34,654 nucleotides of DNA from Candidatus Omnitrophota bacterium (GTDB lineage: Bacteria; Omnitrophota; Gorgyraeia; M55B152). Location of the stretch: positions 1 to 34,654 of the forward strand of contig JAGYNU010000004.1 of assembly GCA_018399975.1 (NCBI GenBank). Reading direction: 5' to 3'. The position numbers and the translations under genes were made by a program. The notes beneath the pieces are model-generated. The model was given only the letters and a program-made list of their open reading frames with translations, was not told the DNA's origin and searched no databases. This document shows, in pieces, positions 16,659 to 23,421 of this stretch. Positions within the stretch are counted from its first letter, which is position 1. Each line of letters opens with the position of its first letter.

Positions 16659-17228
16659 TTAAGTTGGTTTTTCTAATTCTTTTAAGTAAGCTGTTTTAAA
16701 TATTTCAAACATTTTTTGTTTTAGAGTTTCATTTATATCTATTTGATTAATTATTTTTTGGATTTGTTCTGTCGGTGTTGTGTGATTTCTAATGAAAATT
16801 GCTATTCTTTCTTTTTGAAATTCATCGTAAGCAGTTAAACGTGTATCTTCATAATCTATAATTTTGATTTCTATTTCTTTTCCATCATTCTTAACAAATG
16901 TATTTTCACTTAACCAATCACTATATAAAATGTTATTTTTTTCTAAGATAGCTAATTTTTCTCCTAATTTTTTAAAAAGCTGTCTATAATTTTTTTCTTC
17001 AGATATCCAATTTGTATAATGCATTAAGTCGCCTAGCTTTGTTCCGTGGGCATGTTCTGAAACTATGTATCCTAAAGGGATATATATGCTGCGGGGAGCA
17101 ATTCCTAATTTGCTTGCTTTTTCAAACCTTTCTCCTTCGATGTCTTCTTCTGCCCATTTTAGATATATTAAAACTGGTCCTTTATTTGTATTTACCTCAT
17201 ACATGTATGCTCTAACACGGTTGTCCAT
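16659..17228 (-). CDS. Protein-kinase-fold protein (atypical, possibly the C-terminal part of a split gene)
   Basis: A 189-residue ORF with the main residues of a kinase-like fold: a lysine in VLIYLKW (K24), a following glutamate (E33 or E36), YSDWLSENTF with D104 and N109 in place of the HRD-x4-N loop, and IIDYED (D125) in place of DFG. The pattern is nearest to lipopolysaccharide-kinase or aminoglycoside-phosphotransferase-like families. The N-lobe looks truncated because the ORF starts just before the lysine strand. It overlaps the upstream ORF by 17 bp, and a single-base change would join the two into a 294-residue membrane-anchored kinase with a normal N-lobe. Substrate unknown. A secreted protein gene follows after three bases. 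Confidence 0.6.
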   Translation of the reverse strand: MDNRVRAYMYEVNTNKGPVLIYLKWAEEDIEGERFEKASKLGIAPRSIYIPLGYIVSEHAHGTKLGDLMHYTNWISEEKNYRQLFKKLGEKLAILEKNNILYSDWLSENTFVKNDGKEIEIKIIDYEDTRLTAYDEFQKERIAIFIRNHTTPTEQIQKIINQIDINETLKQKMFEIFKTAYLKELEKPT

Positions 17229-17544
17229 ATCCGGGTTGAGGTATAGGATTTGAGATTCCTAATATATTATTAACTTCTGGTATTTTAAGAACAAATTCAC
17301 GTATTGCATTATTTATGAGATTTAATTCTTCTTTTTGATTAAATTTTTTAATATAACCGTTAAAGCTAATTTCTTGATTATATTCGATAAAATTTTTATT
17401 AGGATATTGACTTGGAGTTCTTATAATCCTATTGATATGCGATATATAAGAATTATTTTCGAAATTAACACATAAAAAGCCTGCATAAAATAATATTAAA
17501 GGAATTATTATGTAATATATGTTTTTTTTGCCTTTTATCTTCAT
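17212..17544 (-). CDS. Membrane-anchored N-terminal partner of the kinase-like ORF
   Basis: A 110-residue ORF with one N-terminal membrane segment (IYYIIIPLILFYAGFLCV) and an acidic-to-neutral tail ending NPIPQPGYGQPC. The tail ends exactly where the kinase-fold ORF begins in another frame, and its last 30 residues could be the missing first strands of that kinase. Dropping one C from the CCC near 17234 would fuse them (reading PIPQPDMDNRVR). It may therefore be the 5' half of a frameshifted gene rather than a separate protein. A good promoter lies at 17603-17631. The ATG lacks a ribosome site, but a seven-codon ORF with one ends four bases upstream. Confidence 0.5.
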   Translation of the reverse strand: MKIKGKKNIYYIIIPLILFYAGFLCVNFENNSYISHINRIIRTPSQYPNKNFIEYNQEISFNGYIKKFNQKEELNLINNAIREFVLKIPEVNNILGISNPIPQPGYGQPC

Positions 17545-17548
17545 TATA

Positions 17549-17569
17549 TTAGTTTATGGTTTTTTCCAT
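17549..17569 (-). CDS. Possible upstream mini-ORF (MEKTIN)
   Basis: ATG at 17569 with AAAAGG seven bases upstream, six sense codons and a TAA four bases before the ATG of the main gene. It has a better ribosome site than the main ORF, so the main gene may rely on re-initiation. It is short enough to be chance. Confidence 0.3.
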   Translation of the reverse strand: MEKTIN

Positions 17570-17602
17570 TTGAAAACCTTTTATAAATGCATTCCTGAAC
17601 TA

Positions 17603-17631
17603 AATATACCTAATGAAAAGCAAAAAGTCAA
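17603..17631 (-). promoter_or_regulatory. Sigma-70 promoter of the kinase-like/FAH operon
   Basis: On the minus strand, TTGACT (17631-17626), 17 bp, then TATATT (17608-17603). The predicted leader is about 50 bases. It would drive the five leftward genes to the terminator at 14408-14450. Confidence 0.75.
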
Positions 17632-17709
17632 ATTTTTATACTTTTAAGTTGTTTATTTTAAAATAGTTATATGTTTTTTTATGGTAAGCTATAAGGTAGA
17701 TTTTTGTGC

Positions 17710-17752
17710 TTAACTGAACACTTTCTCGCCCGGCGTAAAAGTGTTCAGTTAA
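17710..17752 (-). repeat. Palindromic repeat with covarying arms, copy 3
   Basis: A 15-bp perfect stem, TTAACTGAACACTTT with AAAGTGTTCAGTTAA, around CTCGCCCGGCGTA, the same core as copy 2. The TTA at 17749-17751 in the right arm is the stop codon of the M50 protease gene. No U-tract follows on the minus strand. Confidence 0.88.
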
Positions 17753-18360
17753 TAGAGATTTATGCCCATTAATCTGGCAAGCCCAATTACGATAGGAATT
17801 ACTATTTTGTGGATAATATTAAACATAAGTAATACTATAAGTATGATAAAGCCGAATCTTTCTATTTTACTGTATTCGTATGCTAAATCAGGAGGAAGTA
17901 AACCCATCACTACCCTTGAACCGTCTAATGGAGGTATGGGGATTAAATTAAATACTGCAAATAATAGATTTATAAAGATTCCATTTATTAATATTTGATA
18001 AAAAAAACTATTAAGGGGAAATATTTTTACAATAATGCTTAAAATAAAAGCAAATATAATATTAGCTAATGGGCCTGCTAAACCCACCCAGATAATATCT
18101 TTTTTAGGGTCTCTTAAAGCATTATAGTTTATTGGAACTGGTTTAGCCCATCCAAACGTAAATCGCCCTCCGGACATTATAAGCAAAAATATAGGAAATA
18201 ATACTGTTCCGATAGGATCTATGTGAGCTAATGGATTTAAAGTTAACCTGCCGGAATAAAGAGCTGTATTGTCTCCTTTTTTATATGCTACCCATCCGTG
18301 TGCATATTCGTGTATGGTTAAGGCAAAAAAGAATATTATTAATGTTAAAATAAAACTCAT
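17749..18360 (-). CDS. Site-2 protease family (M50) membrane metalloprotease
   Basis: A 203-residue integral membrane protein of the small, PDZ-less M50 group. The first membrane segment contains HEYAH (17-21), the zinc-binding HExxH with its catalytic glutamate. NPLAHIDPIGT, FGWAKPVPIN, GLAGPLANI and PIPPLDGSRV follow in the order typical of the family; the aspartate in the last supplies the third zinc ligand. The family cleaves membrane-embedded segments, often of anti-sigma factors; the target here is unknown. It is the last of a leftward cluster, 26 bp after the macrodomain gene and with no ribosome site. Its stop codon lies inside palindrome copy 3, so the repeat fixes the end of the protein (GINLY). 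Confidence 0.9.
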   Translation of the reverse strand: MSFILTLIIFFFALTIHEYAHGWVAYKKGDNTALYSGRLTLNPLAHIDPIGTVLFPIFLLIMSGGRFTFGWAKPVPINYNALRDPKKDIIWVGLAGPLANIIFAFILSIIVKIFPLNSFFYQILINGIFINLLFAVFNLIPIPPLDGSRVVMGLLPPDLAYEYSKIERFGFIILIVLLMFNIIHKIVIPIVIGLARLMGINLY

Positions 18361-18386
18361 AATGCTATTTTATATTTTTATATAGG

Positions 18387-18929
18387 TTAATTTTTATTTA
18401 TATTTTTGAGCACGTTTTTGTGAATTTCAAAAAAGTTATTACTGTGTAACACCATTTTGACCAATTTAATTTCAGATTTTCCTTTTAAATATTTTATTAT
18501 AGTTTCAAAAGCAATTTTGGCAGCTTTTTCGATTGGATAACCAAAAGCTCCTGTACTTAAAGCAGGAAAAGCAATAGATTTGATTTTATTATTATCAGCA
18601 AGCTTAAGAGAATTCAGATATGATTTTTTTAATAGTTTTGGATCTTCTTTTGTTCCATGATATACAGGGCCGACAGTGTGTATGATATATTTATTGGGTA
18701 ATTGATATGCCTTAGTAATTTTTGCCTCACCTGTTTCACATCCATTTAATTTTTTGCATTCTTTCCAAAGTTGTGGGCCTGCAGAATTGTGTATGGCTCC
18801 AGCTACTCCACCACCTGGAGCCAGTCTTTTATTAGCGGCATTTACAATTGCTTCGGTGTTCTGAAAAACAATATTGCCTTTTGATAATTCTAATTTAGAA
18901 TTTTTTACGTTTACTTCTGTTTTATCCAT
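18387..18929 (-). CDS. Macrodomain protein (probable O-acetyl-ADP-ribose deacetylase)
   Basis: A 180-residue single macrodomain. GNIVFQNTEAIVNAAN (about 19-34) and GGGVAGAIH form the ADP-ribose pocket of MacroD/YmdB-type domains, which hydrolyse O-acetyl-ADP-ribose and remove ADP-ribose from acidic side chains. TGEAKITKAYQLPNKYIIHTVGP and FPALSTGAFGYP, the second phosphate-binding loop, complete the fold. The substrate is the by-product of sirtuin reactions, and a sirtuin is encoded 5 kb away in this window. It starts seven bases after the small membrane protein gene and is followed by the M50 protease, so it is mid-operon. No ribosome site is visible. Confidence 0.9.
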   Translation of the reverse strand: MDKTEVNVKNSKLELSKGNIVFQNTEAIVNAANKRLAPGGGVAGAIHNSAGPQLWKECKKLNGCETGEAKITKAYQLPNKYIIHTVGPVYHGTKEDPKLLKKSYLNSLKLADNNKIKSIAFPALSTGAFGYPIEKAAKIAFETIIKYLKGKSEIKLVKMVLHSNNFFEIHKNVLKNINKN

Positions 18930-18936
18930 AGATAAA

Positions 18937-19119
18937 TTACTTTTTTATAAGCGATACTAATCCAATTAAAATAAATATACTGGATATTATCAAACCAGTT
19001 ATCGATTTTGGCCCTGTAATATCGTTTGTAGGTTTACCAACTATTATATCAAAGGTGCATACAAATGCGATTCCTCCAATACCAAATAGTAATAGAATTA
19101 TACTTTTTGTTTTTTTCAT
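18937..19119 (-). CDS. Small two-helix membrane protein
   Basis: A 60-residue protein with two membrane segments (SIILLLFGIGGIAFVCTF and GLIISSIFILIGLVSLI) and a short polar link. The ORF track starts 22 codons earlier, but AAAGGAGG lies six bases before the ATG at 19119 (MKKTKS), which is far better supported. The extra upstream codons run into the GxxExxY remnant. No function was recognised. The macrodomain gene follows after seven bases. Confidence 0.7.
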   Translation of the reverse strand: MKKTKSIILLLFGIGGIAFVCTFDIIVGKPTNDITGPKSITGLIISSIFILIGLVSLIKK

Positions 19120-19159
19120 ATAGTATCCTCCTTTTATAATCTTCAGATATAATCTTTGA

Positions 19160-19318
19160 TTATACCTGACAACTTTTATTACCAAAATTTATCAATAATC
19201 CTATCTTGTATCCCGATGCTTTTAAATAAGATAAAACCTGTAATTCAAATACTCTGGGAATATTACCTGTTACAGCCTTAACTTCAACTATAACCTTATC
19301 TTCTATAATTAAATCTAA
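19160..19318 (-). pseudogene. 3' remnant of a GxxExxY-family nuclease-like gene
   Basis: In one minus-strand frame, 52 codons read LDLIIEDKVIVEVKAVTG, then FELQVLSYLKASGYKIGLLI and NFGNK before a TAA. This is the conserved C-terminal half of GxxExxY proteins, a small PD-(D/E)xK-like family; the catalytic-type E-V-K and the Q-x-x-x-YL stretch are intact. The N-terminal part with the name-giving motif is missing, and an in-frame TGA stands directly upstream. It is squeezed between the Nudix gene and the small membrane protein gene and is not in the ORF track because it has no start. It is probably a relic of a lost mobile or defence-associated gene. Confidence 0.8.
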
Positions 19319-19342
19319 TCAAGATATCCTCTTTCTTTCTCT

Positions 19343-20134
19343 TTATAGGATATCTTTCTTAAATTCAACATAGTCTTTTAATATTTCCAGGTGGTCAAAA
19401 GCCATATTTTTCGGTAAATTATTTATTTTATTTAAAGGGTAAATTTTAAATAATTTTATTTTTTTTGCATCAGAACCTGCTTTTAAGTTAATTTTTTTAT
19501 TTTTTTTAATTCTTCCTATAAAAACAGTTGATATAGTATGGTATCGCGGGTCCCTTTTAGGATCTGAATAAATCCGAAATTGTTCTAATCGATTTATCTT
19601 TAGATTTGTTTCTTCTTTTGCTTCTCGTTTAGCAGCATTTTCTAAGGATTCCCCGTAATCCACGAATCCACCGGGTATAGCCCACCCAAAAGGTGGATTT
19701 TTGCGTTCTATTAAAACAATAGAGTTTTTTATTTCTATAATTACATCTACGGTTGGAATAGGATTACGGTAAGTTTTCTTTTGAATATATTCAACGTGTT
19801 TTGAAAAAATTTGTTGAAATATGTTAAAGTCAATATTATCTAAATATAGAGAGATTTGTTTTGTAGGAGTTTTGTCGATTAAGTATCCTAATATTTCTTC
19901 TGCTATAATCTTTGCAGTATAAAGACAGTTTTTTGTATCTTTTGTGAATTCCGATATGCAGAATGAGATAGATTTTTTGTTTTTAGCTAAATTTTGTTTG
20001 ACAAAATTCCTTAGTTCTTTTTCATTCTTTAAAAGTTTTTTAGTTGTATTTATTATCTTAGCTTTTGTGATGTTTTTTCTTGAGCTATATTTTAGTATTT
20101 TTATGCTGGTATTTTTAATTTTAGTTTCATACAT
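19343..20134 (-). CDS. Nudix hydrolase with an extra N-terminal domain
   Basis: A 263-residue protein. Residues about 128-245 form a Nudix domain with the box [22 protein letters not shown] (155-176), matching G-x5-E-x7-REUxEE and giving the metal-binding glutamates. WAIPGG before it and [11 protein letters not shown] after it resemble ADP-ribose or NADH pyrophosphatase-like members. The first 125 residues are lysine-rich, of unknown fold, and not typical of a minimal Nudix enzyme. ADP-ribose as substrate is suggested by the macrodomain gene downstream and is an inference. Its ATG directly abuts the TAA of hflC, so the two are co-translated. Confidence 0.82.
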   Translation of the reverse strand: MYETKIKNTSIKILKYSSRKNITKAKIINTTKKLLKNEKELRNFVKQNLAKNKKSISFCISEFTKDTKNCLYTAKIIAEEILGYLIDKTPTKQISLYLDNIDFNIFQQIFSKHVEYIQKKTYRNPIPTVDVIIEIKNSIVLIERKNPPFGWAIPGGFVDYGESLENAAKREAKEETNLKINRLEQFRIYSDPKRDPRYHTISTVFIGRIKKNKKINLKAGSDAKKIKLFKIYPLNKINNLPKNMAFDHLEILKDYVEFKKDIL

Positions 20135-21082
20135 TTATTCATTTACATTTAATTTTTTTAGATACTTATAATACTCACTATCTGTTGTAAGCAATATTGT
20201 AGTAGCAGAATCTACGGTATTTTTATATGTTTCCAGTGTTTTTAAAAAAGAGTAAAATTCTGGAGATTGGCTATATGATTTGGCATATATTTCTATTGCC
20301 TCGGCGTCTGCTTGCCCTTTTATTTCTTGTGCTTTTTTATATGCTTCTGAGTTGATACGTTTTAGTTCTTTTTCCATTTTACCTTCTATTTTTGCTTTTT
20401 CTCCTTGGCCTTCCGAACGGTATTTTTCAGCAGCACGTTGTCTTTCCGATATCATTCTGTCATAAACCCTTTCTTGCACTTCTCTTGCATAATTAATACC
20501 TTTTATTCGTACATCTATGAGTTCAATACCATAGGCACTGATATCTTTCGTTGCTCTTTCTAATATCATTTCAGTTAAACTTTTATCTAAGGTTTTATCT
20601 TTGGCAGGACTTTTAACTTCAAGTATTAATTGTTCTTCTTTTAAAATATTTTCCAATCTATCTGTTGATCTAACTACTTCTAATAAATCTCTGCTGGTTA
20701 TAACATCTCTGGTAGCAGAAGATATAACGTCATCTAATCTTGCTTGTGCGCCTATTTCGTTTGTTACAGATTCTAAGAATTTTAAAGGCTGGACAATTTT
20801 CCATCTTGCTGTAGTATCTATCCAAATATATCTTTTATCATTAGTTGGTATTTGATTTCTTTTACCATCCCATTGTAATATACGTTTATCGAAATAATTA
20901 GCAGTTTGTATAAAAGGGACTTTAAAGTGTAAACCCGCATCTTTTATAGGACTACCTATAGGTTTACCAAATTGTGTTATTACTACCTGTTCATATTCAT
21001 TGACTGTAAATATTGCACCGCTTGCAACTAAAAATACTATAAAAATTATTATACCTGTTATAACAAAAATTGGTTTCTGCAT
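20135..21082 (-). CDS. hflC: HflC-like SPFH/prohibitin protein (protease modulator)
   Basis: A 315-residue membrane protein. One N-terminal membrane segment (IFVITGIIIFIVFLVASGAIF) precedes an SPFH domain (VNEYEQVVITQFGKPIG, GLHFKVPF, IDTTARWKI) and a long helix with RMISERQRAAEKYRSEGQGEKAKI. In known systems HflC pairs with HflK in a cage around the FtsH protease and tempers its activity. No hflK is adjacent: upstream is a repeat array, downstream the Nudix gene. It may act alone or with a distant HflK. AAAGGAGGGGAGG upstream is a very strong ribosome site and confirms the start. Confidence 0.92.
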   Translation of the reverse strand: MQKPIFVITGIIIFIVFLVASGAIFTVNEYEQVVITQFGKPIGSPIKDAGLHFKVPFIQTANYFDKRILQWDGKRNQIPTNDKRYIWIDTTARWKIVQPLKFLESVTNEIGAQARLDDVISSATRDVITSRDLLEVVRSTDRLENILKEEQLILEVKSPAKDKTLDKSLTEMILERATKDISAYGIELIDVRIKGINYAREVQERVYDRMISERQRAAEKYRSEGQGEKAKIEGKMEKELKRINSEAYKKAQEIKGQADAEAIEIYAKSYSQSPEFYSFLKTLETYKNTVDSATTILLTTDSEYYKYLKKLNVNE

Positions 21083-22071
21083 TTTTCCTCCCCTCCTTTA
21101 ATTTACTCACTTCGTTCGCAAATACACAGATTAGCACAGATTTTTAAAACACCACACAGATTAGCACAAATAAGATACAATAACCAAGATACAGGAAACA
21201 AAAAAGATACAATATTCAATATTTAATATTCAAACTAATACTTTTGTTTGGTTATTGGAATTTGGTTATTATTTGTACCTTGTATCTTGTTACTTATTAC
21301 TTGTTACCTGCTACCTGCGACCTGTTACCTGCAGCTTGCGACTTGTTTTTTGTATATTGTAATTTACTTGTTACTTGTTACCTGCAACTTGTTACCTGCT
21401 ACCTGCTACTTGTTACTTGTATATTGTTTGTTATTTGTATCCTGCAGCCTGCAGCTTGCAGCTTGCAGCCTGCAGCTTGTTTTCGTCATTTATTTGTATT
21501 CCGCCACAAACATTGGCGGATGAAATTCGGTCATACCACTTAGTTTTACTACCCCGCCACAAACATTGGCGGGCAGGCGTTCACTAAGTGGTGTCCTCAT
21601 TTCACTTGCTTTTCTCTGATTTTGTTTGGTTATTGTAATTTGTCATTCTCATGTCCTATGTCCTATGTTCTATGTTCTAATTTTCCTTAACCTCAGATAG
21701 CCTGTAGCCTGTAGCTTGTTTTTCGTCATTCTGATTTCGTCATTTATTGTTTATTGTTTTCGTCATTCGTCATTCTGATTTCGTCATTTATTTGTAATTT
21801 GTTTGTATATTGCAATTTGTTATTTGTGACTTGTAATTTGTATCTTGTATATTGTTTATTGTTTGTAATTTGTATATTGTAATTTACTTGTTACTTGTTA
21901 CCTGCAACCTGTTACCTGTTACTTGTATATTGTTTATTGTTTGTAATTTTCTTGTATATTGTATATTGTTTGTAATTTGTCATTTGTAATTTGTCATTTG
22001 TTTGTATCCTGTTACCTGTTACCTGTTACTTGTTACCTGCGACCTGTTACCTGTTACCTGCAACCTGTATC
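21083..22071. repeat. Repeat-rich spacer: degenerate heptanucleotide arrays with embedded palindromes
   Basis: Nearly 1 kb without a credible gene. From about 21290-21480 and 21790-22070 the plus strand advances in steps of seven with consensus YNNYYTG, for example TTACCTG, CTACCTG, CAGCTTG and TATATTG. A short (TCCTATG)-type run lies near 21651-21680. ACACAGATTAGCACA occurs twice (21124-21138, 21154-21168). Two copies of CCGCCACAAACATTGGCGG (21501-21519, 21554-21572) sit inside a larger inverted repeat (ACCACTTAGT 21535-21544 with ACTAAGTGGT 21583-21592). The cysteine- and leucine-rich ORFs called here only translate the heptamer. The array touches the stop codon of the cyclase at 22072. Confidence 0.88.
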
Positions 22072-23421
22072 TTACTTTTTATGATACGGGAATTTATCTA
22101 TTTTGGGATTATATAGACAGACTCTATTACGCCCCTCATGTTTTGCTCGATAAAGGGCCATGTCAGCATAATTTATTAAATCATCAAAAAAACTTGTATT
22201 TTCTGGATACAGACATGCTCCTAAACTAACTGTTATATTTATGGTTTCATCATAAATTTTAAAAGAATTACTTTCTATTTCTTCTCTTATTCTGTTTGCA
22301 ACAAGTTTAGTGCCTTCTAAATTTGTATCTGGTAATACTACTGCAAATTCTTCCCCACCAAATCTACCAACTAAATCGACTTCACGTACTGTATCAATAA
22401 TAATATCCGAAATTTTTTTTAATAAACGGTCGCCTACTAAATGTCCATACTTATCATTATGTTTTTTGAAATGATCTATGTCCAGCATCAGAAAACTTAA
22501 AGAGAGGCGGTGTTTAGCAGAACGCCTAAATTCTTCCCCAAATCTTTGCAGAAAGTGCCTTCTCGATAATACTCCTGTTAACTCATCTTTAATTGCAAGT
22601 TCATGTATTTTTTCGTAGAGGCTAACCTTTTTTAACTGTAGTGCAAATTGAACACTAAAAATTAAAATATTAAAATATTTTTCATATGGCAAATCTGTTA
22701 TTACTAAAATTCCCATTATTTTTCTTTCAGAAAAAAGAGGGATTGCAAGTAAGCTATTATTTTCTAATTCAAAATCTAAAGAAATGGATTTTGGTTCTCT
22801 TTTATTTTGGCTTATAAAAAAAGGTTCTTTTATCTGTTTTATTTTCTCGATTATTTTTTTGTCTTTTGTATTTATTTTAACTGTAGAAATTTTTGTTTTA
22901 AGAATGTTTCTATCTTCCTCTTTTTTTTCTAAGAAATATTCTACATCAGTAGATTGATGGTCTTTAAAAACTATAAATTTACAACTTTTAAAAGAAAAGT
23001 TTTCTTGTATTATATCATTAAATATTTTAAATACTTGTTCGAATTTTAGTCCTTTAGACATCTTTTTTGTTACTTCATATAAATTAGCCGTTTCTTTAAC
23101 TTTATTTGAAAGGGTTGTATTTACAGTTTTTAAGTCTTGTATGCGTTTTTCTAATTTATTCAAGGTTTCTTTTGTCAAATTTTTGTTTCTATCTATTTTA
23201 TTAAATTGGGCACGTTTAATTTTATTGAATTCATATGAAATTAATGGAATTGAATTCAATGCTGCTAAAGTAATAAGTAAGAAATATATGTCTTGGTTTA
23301 AAAATATTCCATATATCGAAACCAAAAAACTTATAATAATTGTTAATGTATATGATAATTTAATGTTAAATTTTAAAGCTATTGGCAAAATTAATATTGG
23401 GATAAAAATTATGAATAACAT
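22072..23421 (-). CDS. GAF-GGDEF diguanylate cyclase with an inhibitory site
   Basis: A 449-residue protein: three or so N-terminal membrane segments (residues 1-65), a coiled coil (KLEKRIQDLKTVNTTLSNKV), a GAF-like sensor (about 120-275) and a C-terminal GGDEF domain. RFGGEEF (GGEEF 355-359) is the active loop, making cyclic di-GMP from two GTP. REVD (346-349), five residues before it, is the product-inhibition I-site, so feedback control is likely. It begins inside the end of the other cyclase gene (13-bp overlap) and is its translational partner. Both share plan and probably arose by duplication. The stop codon lies at the edge of a heptanucleotide array. Confidence 0.9.
   Translation of the reverse strand: MLFIIFIPILILPIALKFNIKLSYTLTIIISFLVSIYGIFLNQDIYFLLITLAALNSIPLISYEFNKIKRAQFNKIDRNKNLTKETLNKLEKRIQDLKTVNTTLSNKVKETANLYEVTKKMSKGLKFEQVFKIFNDIIQENFSFKSCKFIVFKDHQSTDVEYFLEKKEEDRNILKTKISTVKINTKDKKIIEKIKQIKEPFFISQNKREPKSISLDFELENNSLLAIPLFSERKIMGILVITDLPYEKYFNILIFSVQFALQLKKVSLYEKIHELAIKDELTGVLSRRHFLQRFGEEFRRSAKHRLSLSFLMLDIDHFKKHNDKYGHLVGDRLLKKISDIIIDTVREVDLVGRFGGEEFAVVLPDTNLEGTKLVANRIREEIESNSFKIYDETINITVSLGACLYPENTSFFDDLINYADMALYRAKHEGRNRVCLYNPKIDKFPYHKK

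Noticed and set aside
12683-18929. Sirtuin and macrodomain as a linked SirTM-type ADP-ribosylation system
   Set aside because: SirTM systems have the two genes adjacent with a lipoate carrier protein. Here they are 5 kb apart, in different transcripts, and no carrier is present.
21244-21587. Three overlapping leucine/cysteine-rich ORFs (70-99 residues)
   Set aside because: They are translations of the period-7 repeat (for example TCYLLPATCYL) in different frames, without ribosome sites or family features.
21290-22071. CRISPR array
   Set aside because: There are no conserved repeats of 20-40 bp with unique spacers and no cas genes. The period is seven bases.
22002-22229. 75-residue ORF
   Set aside because: It starts in the heptamer array and runs antisense through the end of the diguanylate cyclase gene.
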